Made by a program: the position numbers and the translations under genes. DNA of 64,000 nt from Hygrocybe punicea (lineage: Eukaryota; Basidiomycota; Agaricomycetes; Agaricales; Hygrophoraceae): the NCBI GenBank assembly GCA_963556145.1, contig OY744470.1, positions 2,852,001 to 2,916,000 of the forward strand, read 5' to 3'. Under the pieces are notes generated by a model. The model was not told the DNA's origin. It made no database searches and saw only the letters and a list, made by a program, of their open reading frames with translations. Below, one piece after another: positions 1 through 11,330 of this stretch (positions are counted from its first letter, which is position 1; every line of letters starts with the position of its first letter).

Positions 1-540
1 CCAACAGGGCCGCCAACGCAACAATGGCCCCAGCAACACCCAACAGGGCTGCCAACGCCCAACAACGATGAAGACGGCCCCACTATGCCCAACGGAGCCC
101 CCAACAACAATGACAACGGCCCCACCACGCCCAACAGGGCCGCAAACGACGACGGCAACCCCACTAACGCCCAACCCCACACCAACAGGGCTGTCAACGA
201 CAATGGCCACCCCACAACGCCCAACGTCGCATCCAACAGGGCCACCAATGCCCAACGATGATGATGACGGCCCCACCACGCCCAACAGGACCGCCAACGA
301 CGACGGCCACCCCACTAATGCCCAACCCCACACCAACAGGGCCGCCAACGATGAACAACAACAACGACGGCCCCACCATGCCCAACAGGGCTGCCAACCA
401 TGATGGCCACCCCATCAACGCCCAACGCTGCATCCAACAGGGCCGCCAATGCCCAACGATGACAACGACGGCCCCAGCAATGCCCAACAGGGCCGCCAAC
501 GCCCAACGACGACGACGACGGCCCCACCAACACAATGTCC
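1..540. repeat. GC-rich minisatellite, CCCAACAGGGCCGCC units
   Basis: The whole stretch is built from variants of CCAACAGGGCCGCCAACG, GACGGCCCCACCA and GCCCAACG. They are arranged in a higher-order pattern: similar blocks start near 116, 266 and 366. Reading frames on both strands stay open only because the repeat lacks stops, so I call no genes. It runs off the left edge and is followed at about 574 by the TCAATTGA module found in other repeats of this window. Confidence 0.85.
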
Positions 541-1580
541 CCCTGCAGGGCCACTAACACCTTGCGAAACACGCCGCTACATCAATTGATGTGTGTGCCG
601 GCTTCGCGAGGTATGTAGGCTGTCTGACTGGGTGGGGGCCCCACTGACATCCAACCGTGACTGCAACAATGACGGCCCTAACATCCAATGGAGATGGCTG
701 ACTTCTTGTGGAGTATGCTGTCATGTGTCCATACAGTGCTGGAAATGATGGGGCTATATATATAATATCTCTCAAGTTTGAATACATGCTTCGAGAAAAA
801 AACTACAACTACATTACTATAGAACCCTTGAAGTCACCCACCCTGGACCCATGCCCAAGGAATAGTGGAGAGGCCATCCCCCCCACTGGTGACATGTCAA
901 GAAATGAATGCCTGCAACTATCCACAAGCTGCACCCTCACCAGGACTTCGGTGCCCTGGCATCTAGCAGAGAAATTCGGCTCTCTCTGCCGGGGTGCGTG
1001 AAGTGGAAGTGGAAGAGCACTGAAGGCAAAACACGAAGGTTTCGGGGTTTTTAAATAAAATTGAACCATCACATGATCGTAAACATGTGATTTTTGACGT
1101 GGGAATTAGCCACGTCACTCAGGAAATCACTGGGTCACGGGTTTGGGCTGAGTTACTCCACTATCAATCTTGAAGAATATTTGGTTCAGCTTTCTGAAGT
1201 TCACTTTAGCCTCTCTGGTCTCTCTGATCTCTCTTACCCCACTCTCACTCTCTAATCTACTACATACCACACAAACAATAGCCTGGGAAATTCAGGCAAT
1301 ACTCAAAGCTCACTCAAAGCTCACTATAACAAATATGTCTCTACCACAAACAATGAAAAAGAAAAAACTTTGAACATCAAAGAGTTGCACCAGCTTCAAA
1401 AGGAGAGGAAGAGAGCCAACAAAACCACTTTCACCTGATGACAATGACATTCTTGACAAGGTTTGTGCCATTTTGATAATGCTTCTTTGCATGCTGATGT
1501 ATTAATCTTCAGTAGAAAATTGCCAATTGGTTTAACAATCCCAATCAAATAAGAAGAAAGTAGGAGATTTCCAGGAGTCA
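541..1580. other. Gene-free stretch with one repeat module
   Basis: A module near 574-612 (ACATCAATTGATGTGTGTGC followed by TCGCGAGGTATG) matches copies at about 6233, 27603, 63308 and 63403. The rest is ordinary mixed-composition DNA with short unconvincing ORFs. I recognise no gene. Confidence 0.5.
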
Positions 1581-2059
1581 GAAAGTCATGTTGAGAAGGA
1601 TAATGGTGATTCAATGGCTAAATTCTCAAGGCATTTTTCTAAATGGAAGGATAGTGACTTTTATGATGAGTGGTGTGAATTTGCCCAGTCATTTTGCAAA
1701 GGTATTTTATCAAGGTATTCCATGTAAGCAAACATTCAGAAAGAAGATAAAAGTTCCAAGCTGTCACCCAGGGCTGTCACAAATTGTGATGATGAAAAAT
1801 ATCCATATCTGCCTGAGAAGGGAGTTGAAGCTGATCCTGTGGTTGTGTGGATGGTGATCTGTAACTTTGTCAAATTGGTTTGGGATAGGTTCTGAAAATA
1901 CTGTCAGAATAATAATACTGTTTGCAGCCTTATATAGTGAAACTTCCACTGCACACTGGAAGGATATTGAAGAAGATCCTCACAAGTTTTTTGAGTCAAG
2001 ATCTATTCGAACAGGGACATCCTTATCAAGAAGCCATCACACTTTACAAACTGATGTGC

Positions 2060-2226
2060 TAATGGGCTTTATCATTACTGGTTCACATTGCAAGAGGAAG
2101 GAAAACAACCATCACAGGTCAGACAGAAGTTGCATGCTTTAGATAAGCAGAGGCAAACTGCCATCAAGAAGAAGACAAGCAAGCCATACTTGGAGGTGGA
2201 AGATGCTGAGGAGGACATTGAAGTAT
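2060..2226 (+). pseudogene. Unrecognised degenerate ORF fragment
   Basis: One plus-strand frame stays open to a stop near 2226 and encodes a charged, lysine/glutamate-rich tail with residues such as QEEGKQPSQVRQKLHALDKQ. Upstream, 1580-2060 gives only broken frames. It looks like the 3' end of a decayed transposon-associated hypothetical gene. I do not recognise the family. Confidence 0.3.
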
Positions 2227-2327
2227 GAATATATATATATGAATAAAAGAAGAAAAGTATTGAATTGACAGCATAAATTGAACATTGATGTTACCAACAT
2301 TGTTATAATTAGGACGATAATTAGGAG

Positions 2328-2475
2328 GGTATATATATACCTGAAAACATCAGCCTGAACCATTTCAGCTGGCCCAGGATATATCCTAAAAGCACCAGCC
2401 TGGACCATGTCAGTTGGGCCAGGATATATCCTGGGAACACCAGCCTGGACCATCTCAGTTGGGCCAGGATATATC
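2328..2475. repeat. 45-bp tandem repeat, about three copies
   Basis: The unit begins GGATATATCCT and continues through CACCAGCCTGGACCAT and CAGTTGGGCCA. Three units follow head to tail with a few substitutions, and the last one degenerates. GGATATATCC is palindromic. Confidence 0.75.
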
Positions 2476-2925
2476 TCAGCCTGATTCAGCTATCCCCAAG
2501 CCAGTTGGGCAATCTCATTTTCAGGCATCCCAAGTGAGTTGGTAATATCTTGCTGAATGCCCTGCTTTTTGTTTCCTTTTTGTAGTCATTGTGTAGGTCG
2601 AGAAAATGAAAATGTTCGTTGCTCAGAAAATCGTTCGGTGCTTGGAAAATCACTTGGGGTTCGGGAAACTGCTCAGTGTGCGGTGCTCTGTGCTCTGTGC
2701 TCGGTACTCGGAAAATCGCTGGGGTGCTGAAAAATCGCTGGAAATCGCTGGAAGTCACTGAAAACAGAAGCTGGGTTCAAATCCGCTCTCATCACCACGT
2801 TGGAGTGGTACGGAGGTACCACTCTGAGGGCTAGCTGGAGAGTCTCGCTGGAGAGCTGGCGAGGAAGGCTTGATTGGGACTGACTACTGACAGGGATCTG
2901 TCTACAACGAACCGTGGGAGCCTCA

Positions 2926-3634
2926 TCACGTGACCAGGCACTCGCTACCACTCCAGCGGGCATTGGTATTGGCAGTCATTGGTGTCATGGGTGGTTGCAT
3001 TGGTGTTGGTGTGGGTGCATTGGTGTTGGCGTGGGTGCGTTGGTGTTGGCGGGTGTTGCTCGTCATCCCCCTCCTCATCCTCATCCCTGTCATCCTTGTC
3101 CCCATCCTTGTTCTTGTCATCCTTGTCCCCGTCCTTGTCGTCCTTGTCCCTGTCCTCGTTGTTGCTATGGTGGTGGTGGTGGTGGTGGTGGGACCTCATC
3201 CATGGTCCTTGTCCTTGTCATCTTCATGTTGTCTGTGATGCTCACTGCCCATTGTTATCATCCTCGTCATCCTTGTCGGTGTGCGGAGTGTTGTTGGTGC
3301 TGGTGACGTGTGGGTTGGTGGGTTTTCTCTGAATCAAAGACATGTGACTGCGTTTGTTGAGGCGTGACCTCGTGACAAAACAAGTCACATGGTCCATGCA
3401 CCATTTCACTCCTATATAAGAGGGCTTGAAATCCCATTATGATCCCCTCAAATAAATTATATTGTAGTAGTTAATTAATATTAGCAATAATAATATATTA
3501 TTTTAGAGCATAACATACCCATCAGCAACCCACCATACCCACAGTGTTGGGTACGGGTTAGCTGTGGGTTTCATTTTGTAACCCGTACCTGTACCCATGG
3601 AACCTGTGGGTTTGAAAACCCGTGCATATGCCTA
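2926..3634 (-). mobile_element. Truncated hAT-like minisatellite element, copy A
   Basis: Read as reverse complement, this matches the left part of the complete element at 26630-27837 over about 700 bp. It shares the terminal TAGGCATATGCA, the AT-rich block (3450-3510 here), the GTG/CAC microsatellite near 3171-3192, and a 12-13-bp minisatellite of GTCCTTGTCATCC type (3060-3160). The end at 3634 is clear. No opposite terminus or 8-bp duplication was found, so this copy seems truncated near 2926. It has no coding capacity. Confidence 0.7.
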
Positions 3635-4005
3635 GTGGTCGTCACCTGGGCAAGGTATTGGGGATGTGCTAGGCGTGTATGTGAGGTGTGGGGCAGAGGC
3701 AAGAGTGGTTGGAAAAACACACTGTTGGGCGTGCACATATGCGGTATGCGTCAGTTGACACTTTGCCGTCATTCGTGCCATGTTCGTGTATGCGAGGTGT
3801 GGGGTGAAGGTGAGAGTGGTCAGAAATGAATGTACCTAGGCTGGGAGGTGGGCACACAACCCTCCCAGCCTTGTTCCATCATACTCATTGCTGAGTCCCC
3901 GTCGTCATTCATTGTTGTTTTGGTTTGAGGGCCCTGGGTGCATGTGTTGTCAAAGTAGTCAGTAGTTGTATAAAAAAAGACAAAACTGTACCTTTTGCAG
4001 CAGGA
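3635..4005. repeat. Short direct duplication
   Basis: GTGTATGTGAGGTGTGGGGC at about 3676 and GTGTATGCGAGGTGTGGGGT at about 3785 are diverged copies about 109 bp apart, each followed by GAGAGTGGT- or AAGAGTGGT-like sequence. No gene is evident. Confidence 0.5.
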
Positions 4006-4013
4006 CCTGCTGC

Positions 4014-4172
4014 TGTCATTCATGGGTCTGTGGTGGGTCTCTTGAAGACCCGTCCAGACCTGTGAACCTGCCGGTCCAGGTCGCAGTGTTGCATGGGTTG
4101 CCAAGATGGCAACCTGGTACCAGACCTGAACTGGCGGGTCACCGGGTTTACCTGGACCCATGTTAAACCCTA
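4014..4172. mobile_element. Possible 159-bp hAT-type MITE
   Basis: The block is flanked by CCTGCTGC at 4006-4013 and 4173-4180, an 8-bp duplication of hAT length. Both ends carry CATGGGTC in inverted orientation a few bases inside (left TGTCATTCATGGGTC; right, reverse complement, TAGGGTTTAACATGGGTC). The flank is CTG-rich, so a chance match is possible. Confidence 0.45.
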
Positions 4173-4179
4173 CCTGCTG

Positions 4180-4605
4180 CTCCCACTGCCCCTGCTGCAG
4201 ATTCAAACCAACTCATTGCTTCAGCAGCAAATGCTACCATCACTGCTACTCTACTCCCCTTCTATGCCCAACATCATTTCCAACTACCTACCAGGGAGCC
4301 TGTCTTCACACACCAAACAGTTGCTTCCCCAGCACCAGCTTCCAAAAATCCAGCCATTTTCCCCACCATCCAACATTGGCTGCATGGTCTGGATGCTGGT
4401 CCTCATGGTGTCGATCAACACAACTTTGCACAGTATGCTTCGAAATTTTGTGACAATGGAATTTGTTGTATCCATGAGATTACTAATCCTGAGACATTTT
4501 CCCAACAAGATCTTCTTGAAATTTGCCCTGGGATCGAACTAGGAACAGCCAATCTTATCCTGATGTATGTACAAGATGATGTAAAAGCTATTCAGCAGGT
4601 ATAGG
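4180..4605 (+). pseudogene. SAM-like domain C-terminal fragment
   Basis: The plus frame over about 4362-4605 reads IQHWLHGLDAGPHGVDQH, then an NFAQYASKFCDNGI stretch and GTANLILMYVQDDVKA. This resembles the SAM-like C-terminal domain (W-L-x2-LD ... Y ... L-G-x-N-x-G-T-A-x-R-L) seen in many Agaricomycete transposon-associated hypothetical proteins. A proline/serine-rich linker precedes it (4180-4360). No N-terminal part is evident and the MITE-like block lies just upstream, so this is a gene remnant. The family comparison is from memory. Confidence 0.45.
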
Positions 4606-5830
4606 TTTTTCTTTCATTTTTGAAAAATTTCTCATGCAGATTTGGGGCATCGCCATCACAACCTGATTCAACTCATTTGTGTTGTATATATCAACTGTAA
4701 TTACAGTGGTGATACCAGCCAAATGCATCTTGTGGTGTGATAGAATATACAGCTTCCTTTAAAGCAAGGAAAACATCAGTACGATCAAAAGATTTGAGGG
4801 CAGCAAGACACTCATGACAGTTGTGACAAAGGTGGGCTTTGACAGCTAAAAAAGCCAATTCAATTGGATCATAGTCTGGAGAATATGGCAGCAAGAACTT
4901 ACAACACATTCCTCTGTAGAGCTAATGTCAGTTCATAGGCATATTGCTCAAGATAACACTACCTTTCATGAATCATCTCCTGAACCAGAGCAGACTTGTG
5001 GATGCAGCAGTTATCCATCATGATGACTGAATTCTGACCTGGGAATGGAGAAATTCAAGTTAGTAATCCATCAATGAATTAGGCAAACTTGATTTTCGTG
5101 AAGGAGCCTTCTGCTATGTTGAGAGTGAGAATGCAATCCAAAGATAGTGCAGGTAGAATAGAATAGCTAGCAATACCTTAGCTACTGTCTTTTCCAAGAC
5201 TCAGATAGTACACACCATTGGCTGCGAACAAAAAATGACTTCTGAATAGCCCGCTGCCCCCTCCATGCCCACCCATGACTATGGCCCATCCAGCAGTCTG
5301 CAGCACTTTCATAAATGAAGACAAGCTGCTCTGGTGTGTAATTGAGGTAGGTGGGCTACAAAATTGGCTTGCATCTCCAGGTTGTGCTCGATGGCAATCC
5401 AAGTGACCTGGAGTATTTACACAATCACAAGACTATATAGATGAATGACTGGGGGTTACATACCATCTTCAGTGTATATCCAGATTGTTGCAATGCTCTC
5501 CATATAGATGACAATGAGACCTCGACATTGCAAGTGCTTTTCAGGCTTTGCTGAAGTTCATCAAGATAAACATTGCGGTTGCGTGTAATGCAGGCATGTA
5601 TAGGCAATGACACGGGTATACCCACAGGTGTCCTGAGGCCGACCTACACCCACACCTGCTCCAACCCATACCCGTCTACCTGCAGGTCTTGTTTCAGCGG
5701 GTAGATGGTGGGTAGCGGTGGGTCGGGTGCGGGTATTGACCCATGCAGGAAACCTGGCAGGTAGCAGCGGGTTGGGTGCGGGTATTGACCTGCGCAGGAA
5801 ACCCGGCAGGTTCCAGCCCACATCTACCTC

Positions 5831-6213
5831 TAGTGTTTTAAAGTCCAGTCCATAGGACCGGAAAAAGACTGGAACTGGACCGGACCCAACCGCAAAAAAA
5901 CCGGACCACCGGTTGNNNNNNNNNNNNNNNNNNNNNNNNNNNNNNNNNNNNNNNNNNNNNNNNNNNNNNNNNNNNNNNNNNNNNNNNNNNNNNNNNNNNN
6001 NNNNNNNNNNNNNNNCGGTTTCAACTGGTTTAGCAACCAGTTAATGGAAGGACCAGTTAAATCTGGTTAGAAGACAGCAACTGAACCGCAAGAGACCGTT
6101 CTGAGCGGTTGAGTCTAGGTTGTGCCATCTTGTGGTGTTATGGCAACCGGTTCCGGTTGCGGTCTTTTGAAAATTTGTCAAAAAACCGGACCGGACTGGA
6201 CTTTCAAACCCTA
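5831..6213. mobile_element. hAT-like MITE nested in the 1543-bp element
   Basis: A perfect 8-bp duplication, TCTACCTC, flanks it at 5823-5830 and 6214-6221. The inverted ends are TAGTGTTTTAAAGTCCAGTC on the left and TAGGGTTTGAAAGTCCAGTC on the right (reverse complement). Subterminal CCGGACC/GGTCCGG repeats make it strongly self-complementary, which probably explains the gap inside it. It has no coding capacity. The true length is uncertain because of the N run. Confidence 0.87.
5916..6015. other. Assembly gap of 100 N
   Basis: Exactly 100 N lie between inverted CCGGTT-rich sequences of a MITE. The round number suggests a placeholder for a gap of unknown size. Confidence 0.99.
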
Positions 6214-7499
6214 TCTACCTCATGTTGCTGACACACACATCAATTGACGTGGCACTGTGCAAACATGAGGAATGGGGGGGCTGGGAACCACATGACAAGG
6301 TTGGGTTCTTGTGGGCAAGAGACCCTCGCCCATCGTATCCATCTCCTTGTTCCCCATTCTCCCCTTCCTCTCATCCTCCTTTGTCACTGCATACACGTCA
6401 GCCCACATTTTGATGCCGTTTAGCCTTGGCATACACAGTTGTGGCATCTGGATGGCGGTGTTGTGATTGTGGGCATGTGTTGGCATGTACTTGGGGGGGG
6501 AATGGGGTCTGGGGTGCATTTGGGCATGTTCTGTTGCACAGGCACAGGCTTTGGGGCCTGTGTGGGTGTCAAATGGTCAGGTGTTGTGGGACTGCAGTCT
6601 TGGATGTGTTTGAATGCATTTTCTTGCACAGGCGCAGGGTTTGGGGCTGGGGTGAGACTTCAGATGCATTCAGACGCATTTTGCAGTGGGGATGGTGTGT
6701 TTGGGGCTGATGTGGGTGTGTGATGCGTCTCCTGTTGCGTTTTGGGCATGGGGGTTTGCGTTGGGGCACTATTTGACAATGGGGCGTCGTGCAATGCAGT
6801 TGCTGTTTTTTCTTGCAGTGGGGGTGTAGGGTCATGCTGGGACACAGTTTCGCATGAGGATGGGGCTGTTTGGCAGGCGGTTGGTGTTGTGTTGCCATGG
6901 AAGTGGTGGCTAGCAGCATCGTCTGTGTTGTCACAGATGCGTGCATGCGTGGGGCAGCCTGTGGGGGCACGGATGCATTGCTGGGTGTTGTTGTTGACGC
7001 TGGTATTTGTGTTGAGTTCCCATGAAGCTGTGTGGCTCTGTTTGGGCCGGTACCTGTGGGTATACCAAGACCCGCGCTCACAGGTATGGGTTTTTCCCAG
7101 GTCCAAAAAAGTTAACCCGTACCCGTACCCGTGCCATTGCCTAGGCATGTAAGAACTGTAAAAGTACTGAATAATGTTGCCAGACATTGTGTAGGTCATG
7201 AAATCACCTCAACATTATCAAAAGACAATGCTCGTGCCAGTTTTCCTCATTGTATTGGGTCAGTTTTTTTGTTTGGTTGGCCAGTATCAATGTATGCTGC
7301 CTTGTTGTGTTGTATCTGCTGTTTGCTGACTCCTGTAAGTGCCATTACATCCACGATGTCCATGTTTGCATAGAGCATGCAGGAAATGACGAGACAGATG
7401 TCCTCAGAGATTTTTTGACCTTGAGCCATGTTGAAGTTGTGATGTAATGAAATCTAATTATGTATATCATGAAATCAACAAACTGTTGCCCAGTAATTC

Positions 7500-9920
7500 A
7501 TGAGCACACTGGGTAATATCTATATAGTTCATACCTATCATTCTCAACTCGAGAATCAGTCTTGTTCTTGCAGGAACATTCAAAAGTCTCATTTGGCAGG
7601 CCAAAATGGCACCACATTTTTTTCACCATCAAAATCCCTCATTTTTGTGCTCAGCAGCTCAGGAATAATTTTTAAAACAACTTTCAAAGAGGAATAAAGT
7701 ATATCCAAGGCCTTGTTGTTGAGATAAAATCCCAAATTCTGTCGCACTTCTCTCAGAATCTCCCTGGAATCTTCTGTTTTGCGAGGCAGGTATAAGATTA
7801 TTTTGTCTCTATATCACTGTCAAGTATGACATCTGGTCTGAGTCTCAATGTTTGCACACTGGGTTTGAAACTAATGGACATGTCCACAAGTCCAACTGTC
7901 ACTTTGAAGGTATATAATTTTCCTAATATATTAAATTCAAACTGCACCAGTATCACAGTAGCTATCGCTCCTGGGCATTTTCACCACAAGTACAAGTTCG
8001 GGCTATGACTTTCCCACACAGCATTTTGCACTGCCCAGCAGCAGCTTGACCAAAGTTGGGTAGTGAGTGGCATTGCCATGTTGGGATATGCACGGGAGAG
8101 GGGTTGTGGGAGTATTGCATATGGAGGCGTGAATTGGAGGACCTGGCGTATGTTCTGGGGTGTGTTTATGCCTTGTATGATGGGTTCTGTGTTTATGAGG
8201 AAGAGATGATTTGAGAGGGGGTGGCAAAGGTTTGAGTGAAGAGAATAGCTAAGTTGTGCAGATAGTGCAGTGAGTCAGCTGCTTCCTGACATCCAGCATG
8301 GGTAATCGCTGCCATATTCCAAAAGAGCAAAAGGACCTGCCATTGATCTAAAGCCAAGTGATGTTGCTCGAGTTACCAGTATCAGCATCTCTGTGACCTG
8401 TTGAGTTTTGCAGCTTTGGCAGACTACTAGAGTGACTGTTCCGATGCTGAGTGTTCAGACACCATTACTAGGTGGCCATGTGGAAGGCCATGAGGGTTGT
8501 CATCCCTAGACCTTGTGGTATGTATTATTGCTGTTTGCACATGACTTGGCATGGCTAGAATTTCCCAATTTTGGTGTTCAAAACTGTGCCTGGTACACTT
8601 GTGGCAGAGGCTGTCATGCCTTGATTTAACAGTGGTGAATGTGTGCCTCTAACCAAAAATTCTGCTTATGTGATAATGCCAAATGCTTGACATTTCAGTG
8701 TGGGTTCTTATGTACTAGAGAAGGCAAGCTGGACTCCACCTGTCAATGTCTTTATTACACAACCATTCAACTTACAGTGATTCATTGGATAGCAGTGATG
8801 CTGCCTCGGATGGGGCTGATGTTAGTTCCAATTGAGAGGTATTTTGGTGATGCTGGTCATCTCTTGAGAATGTCTGACTGCCAGAAAAAGTGCCTACAGG
8901 ACATGAGTCCATATGTCCAAACATTCATTTACAAATTCTTTGTCTGTTAGCTGAGCTGGAGTATCTTGGCTGCTAAATACATTTTTTATGCTATCTCTAG
9001 TCTCAAACCCAGATGTTTTCACAATACCATGGGGGAACCCGAGCAGAGTGTGAAAAACATTTGCAAGGTTATCATGTAGGACTTAGGGCTAGTGCTATTG
9101 CACAAGCATTTGCTGTTCTTACTTCCACCTAGTTTTTGTCATGTCAGCCACAAATCCCTTGTTAAGTTGTTCCTGCCAATCGTCAGGAAGGTGCCCTACC
9201 TCAAGCCACTCTTGTGCTTTCAGCACACGAGCACTGCTCCCAGAGATCCTCCACCTCCGTTCCTGATGTTGTGTCCATGCATTAAAGGGCTCCTTGCTAA
9301 TGTGTTTACCTCCATCAGAAATCCATTACCATTGCTTGCCTGTTATGGATCTCTTCTGCAGTGGGCTCCAGCAACAATCAACTTAGCTGGGAGGCGGTTT
9401 CCAAAGGAGAGAACAGCAGTTTCATTGTTGCTTATAACTAAGACAACACTGCTACAGGTGGGGCGTTCATGGTCTAAAGTTATTGTGAGCCATGGGGGTT
9501 ACCCAAGACAAGAGGGTCTGCCCCAAGCACCAGACTAAACATAAGGAAAGGAAAAGAAGAAAAAGTCTGAACCAACTACAAGAATAGTATATATAGTGAC
9601 TGGTCTTGAGGGGAGGTAAATAGAAGTCCAACCATGAGGCTACAGTAAGTCCAACTACACCATGTGTTCATCATGAGGCAGACATGAGGCGCCCCCATGT
9701 TGATGTTCTCACGATCCAACTGGAGGCCTGGGTGTCATTGAGAGATAGAAGAGGTCCGGATGACTTGGATGATTTGTCATCAGATCATGTGATATGCAGA
9801 ATTGCCAATTCAGGGCCTACACTTGCTGTAATGGGCAAGTAGGTAGTCTGGTAACAGCATCACATGGTCAGGTTGGAGAGAGGCATTGTCCAGCATGGGA
9901 TTGGTGAAGAGAGTGTCTTG
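7500..9920. other. Degraded region, no recognisable gene
   Basis: Open frames at 8639-8950 (cysteine-containing, 103 codons) and 9092-9538 (148 codons) lack family motifs and have no convincing splice context. The region resembles decayed transposon-associated hypothetical genes. I found no repeats with clear ends here. Confidence 0.4.
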
Positions 9921-9922
9921 TC

Positions 9923-11330
9923 TTAAGGTAGTGTGGATGTAGCAGTGAAGTTGGTATAGAAGAAAATAAAGGAATGTGTTGGGAGAAAACCAACCAGAAC
10001 AGTGGAATGGTTGAGATCAGACATGTGAACAGCATAAGCTGTACTGGATGACAATGTCTGTGTCAATGACATATTGAGGGGTGATGTCTTGTCCTGTGTT
10101 TGGAACAATGTGGTCCACCAGATGTCGGTATTCTTCCAAGAAAGGGTATTGTTGTAAATGAATGTGGGAGTAATCAAGGTCACAGATGGAAAAGGAGAAA
10201 GGAATGTGGGTCCAGGTTTCAAGTCATGGCACAAGTGACAAGCTGTGGCAATAAGACATTGGGTACTGCATTGAAGTGATGACATGTGAACAATACACAA
10301 TAGGGGTTGGTTCACTGGATTGGGAAGCCATATGGTCTGTGGTCAAAGTCTGACGGAGTGTGCTTTGGTGATGGTTGGATTGGAGGGAACAGTGAAATGT
10401 CTTGTGATTGAGGATTGTTCAGAGTGCGCATGCAGGTAAGAAATGTCATTGGATTATCAGGGAGGATAATGGTAGGCATAGAATACAAAAGTGGAAACCA
10501 AATATCTGTCATATTCATGCAACTCTGATGTACTCTGATGAACTCTGATGAACTCCAATGAATGGCCATCTCCACTCTGGACTTTTCCATTTCATTTCTA
10601 TTCTTATCTTCTTTTGCACTCCTATCTGTCTCCTCCCTTTTGTTTACTTGTCACTGTATGTAGCAACCTTTTGTCCATTTTATCTTTCTCCAAACTCTGG
10701 TACTCCTGCCAGAGTTCCTATTATCTTTTCATCACCAAGGACATAACAATTAGTTTACTAGTATATAAGCTAGAACTACTATGTCCTGTATCTTTGTTCT
10801 AAAAATTGACTAGAGTACCCTCTGTCTCCTTCACTCTCAAACTTAAGGCTTTGCCTTAAGCTCACTATCCTCCATCCTTAGTCTGGACCTCTGGACTAAC
10901 TCCACTCTGCTTTGTGCCTACTCAGTACAGCTTAAGGAAGTAGTTAACCTACTTCAAGAGTTCACACCTCTGATCCTCTGACAAACTCTGCTCCATCCAG
11001 AGTTGTCTGCACAACTCTAACAATATCCAGGTATGGCAATTGTCAATTATGTGGTGGGATATTGTCAAGGTGGAAGTTGGAAGTATCAATGGCAGAAGGG
11101 TGTCAGTGCCAAAGATAGATCATAACAAGGTAGAAACCAATAAGGAAGGTGATGGTGATGCTGCCAATGATTATTATGGTGATTAGCTGTGTCAGGAGTA
11201 CAGCCATTGTGGATTGGCTTGTCTGTGGGATGAAGTAAACAATATGTCAGGGCAAGGGAAAAGACAATGGCAATGATGTCCATCAGCAAGGAGACTATTT
11301 GGGTACAGCAAGGTCATGTGGGGATGTGTC
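9923..11330 (-). pseudogene. Degenerate membrane-protein-like ORF with an LTR inserted
   Basis: Upstream of the LTR (above 11022), a minus frame encodes a hydrophobic span of about 24 residues containing ITIIIIGSITITFLIGFYLV, then a hydrophilic stretch ending PHN-stop-QLPYLD. Excising the LTR plus one ATATC copy joins this in frame to IWFPLLYSMPTIILPDNPMT downstream. The frame continues to a stop near 10312, and a further frame covers 9923-10315. Several stops interrupt it, including a TGA that could come from CGA. I do not recognise the family. It may be the C-terminal part of the BAH-like remnant next to it. Confidence 0.4.
10507..11022 (+). mobile_element. Solo LTR, copy 1, 516 bp
   Basis: It starts TGTCATATTCATGCAAC, ends CTCTAACA, and is flanked by a perfect 5-bp duplication, ATATC (10502-10506 and 11023-11027). 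A TATATAAG box at about 10762 suggests plus-strand transcription. A second copy in reverse orientation lies at 14707-15210. No internal retrotransposon sequence adjoins it, so it is a solo LTR left by LTR-LTR recombination. Confidence 0.9.

Larger units (their letters stand above)
5601..7143. mobile_element. hAT-like non-autonomous element, 1543 bp
   Basis: A perfect 8-bp duplication, GGCATGTA, flanks it at 5593-5600 and 7144-7151. The ends are inverted: the left begins TAGGCAATGACACGGGTA and the right, reverse-complemented, begins TAGGCAATGGCACGGGTA. Eight-base duplications and TAG-type ends are typical of the hAT superfamily. The interior has no transposase. It carries the TCAATTGACGTGG module (about 6235), a GC-skewed imperfect repeat region (6420-7000), a second nested element (5831-6213) and the assembly gap. 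It sits inside the Tc1/mariner transposase. Confidence 0.88.
4691..7430 (-). pseudogene. Tc1/mariner-like DDE transposase, split and decayed
   Basis: The minus-strand pieces run in order. An HTH-like N-terminus (7247-7429) contains DVMALTGVSKQQIQ. A second HTH half (5425-5590) contains RNVYLDELQQSLKS and SIWRALQQSGYTLKM. A DDE core (4690-5400) follows. In the core, YTPEQLVFIYES is where the family has F-I/V-D-E-S, so the first catalytic Asp is Tyr here. MMDNCCIHKS keeps the second Asp, and PYSPDYDPIELAF keeps the terminal acidic site. Several in-frame stops and frame changes are present. The gene is cut between its two HTH parts by the hAT-like element at 5601-7143. It is clearly dead. The family call rests on these core motifs. 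Confidence 0.8.

Noticed and set aside
68..557. Overlapping open frames rich in Pro/Thr
   Set aside because: They are products of a stop-poor minisatellite, open on both strands.
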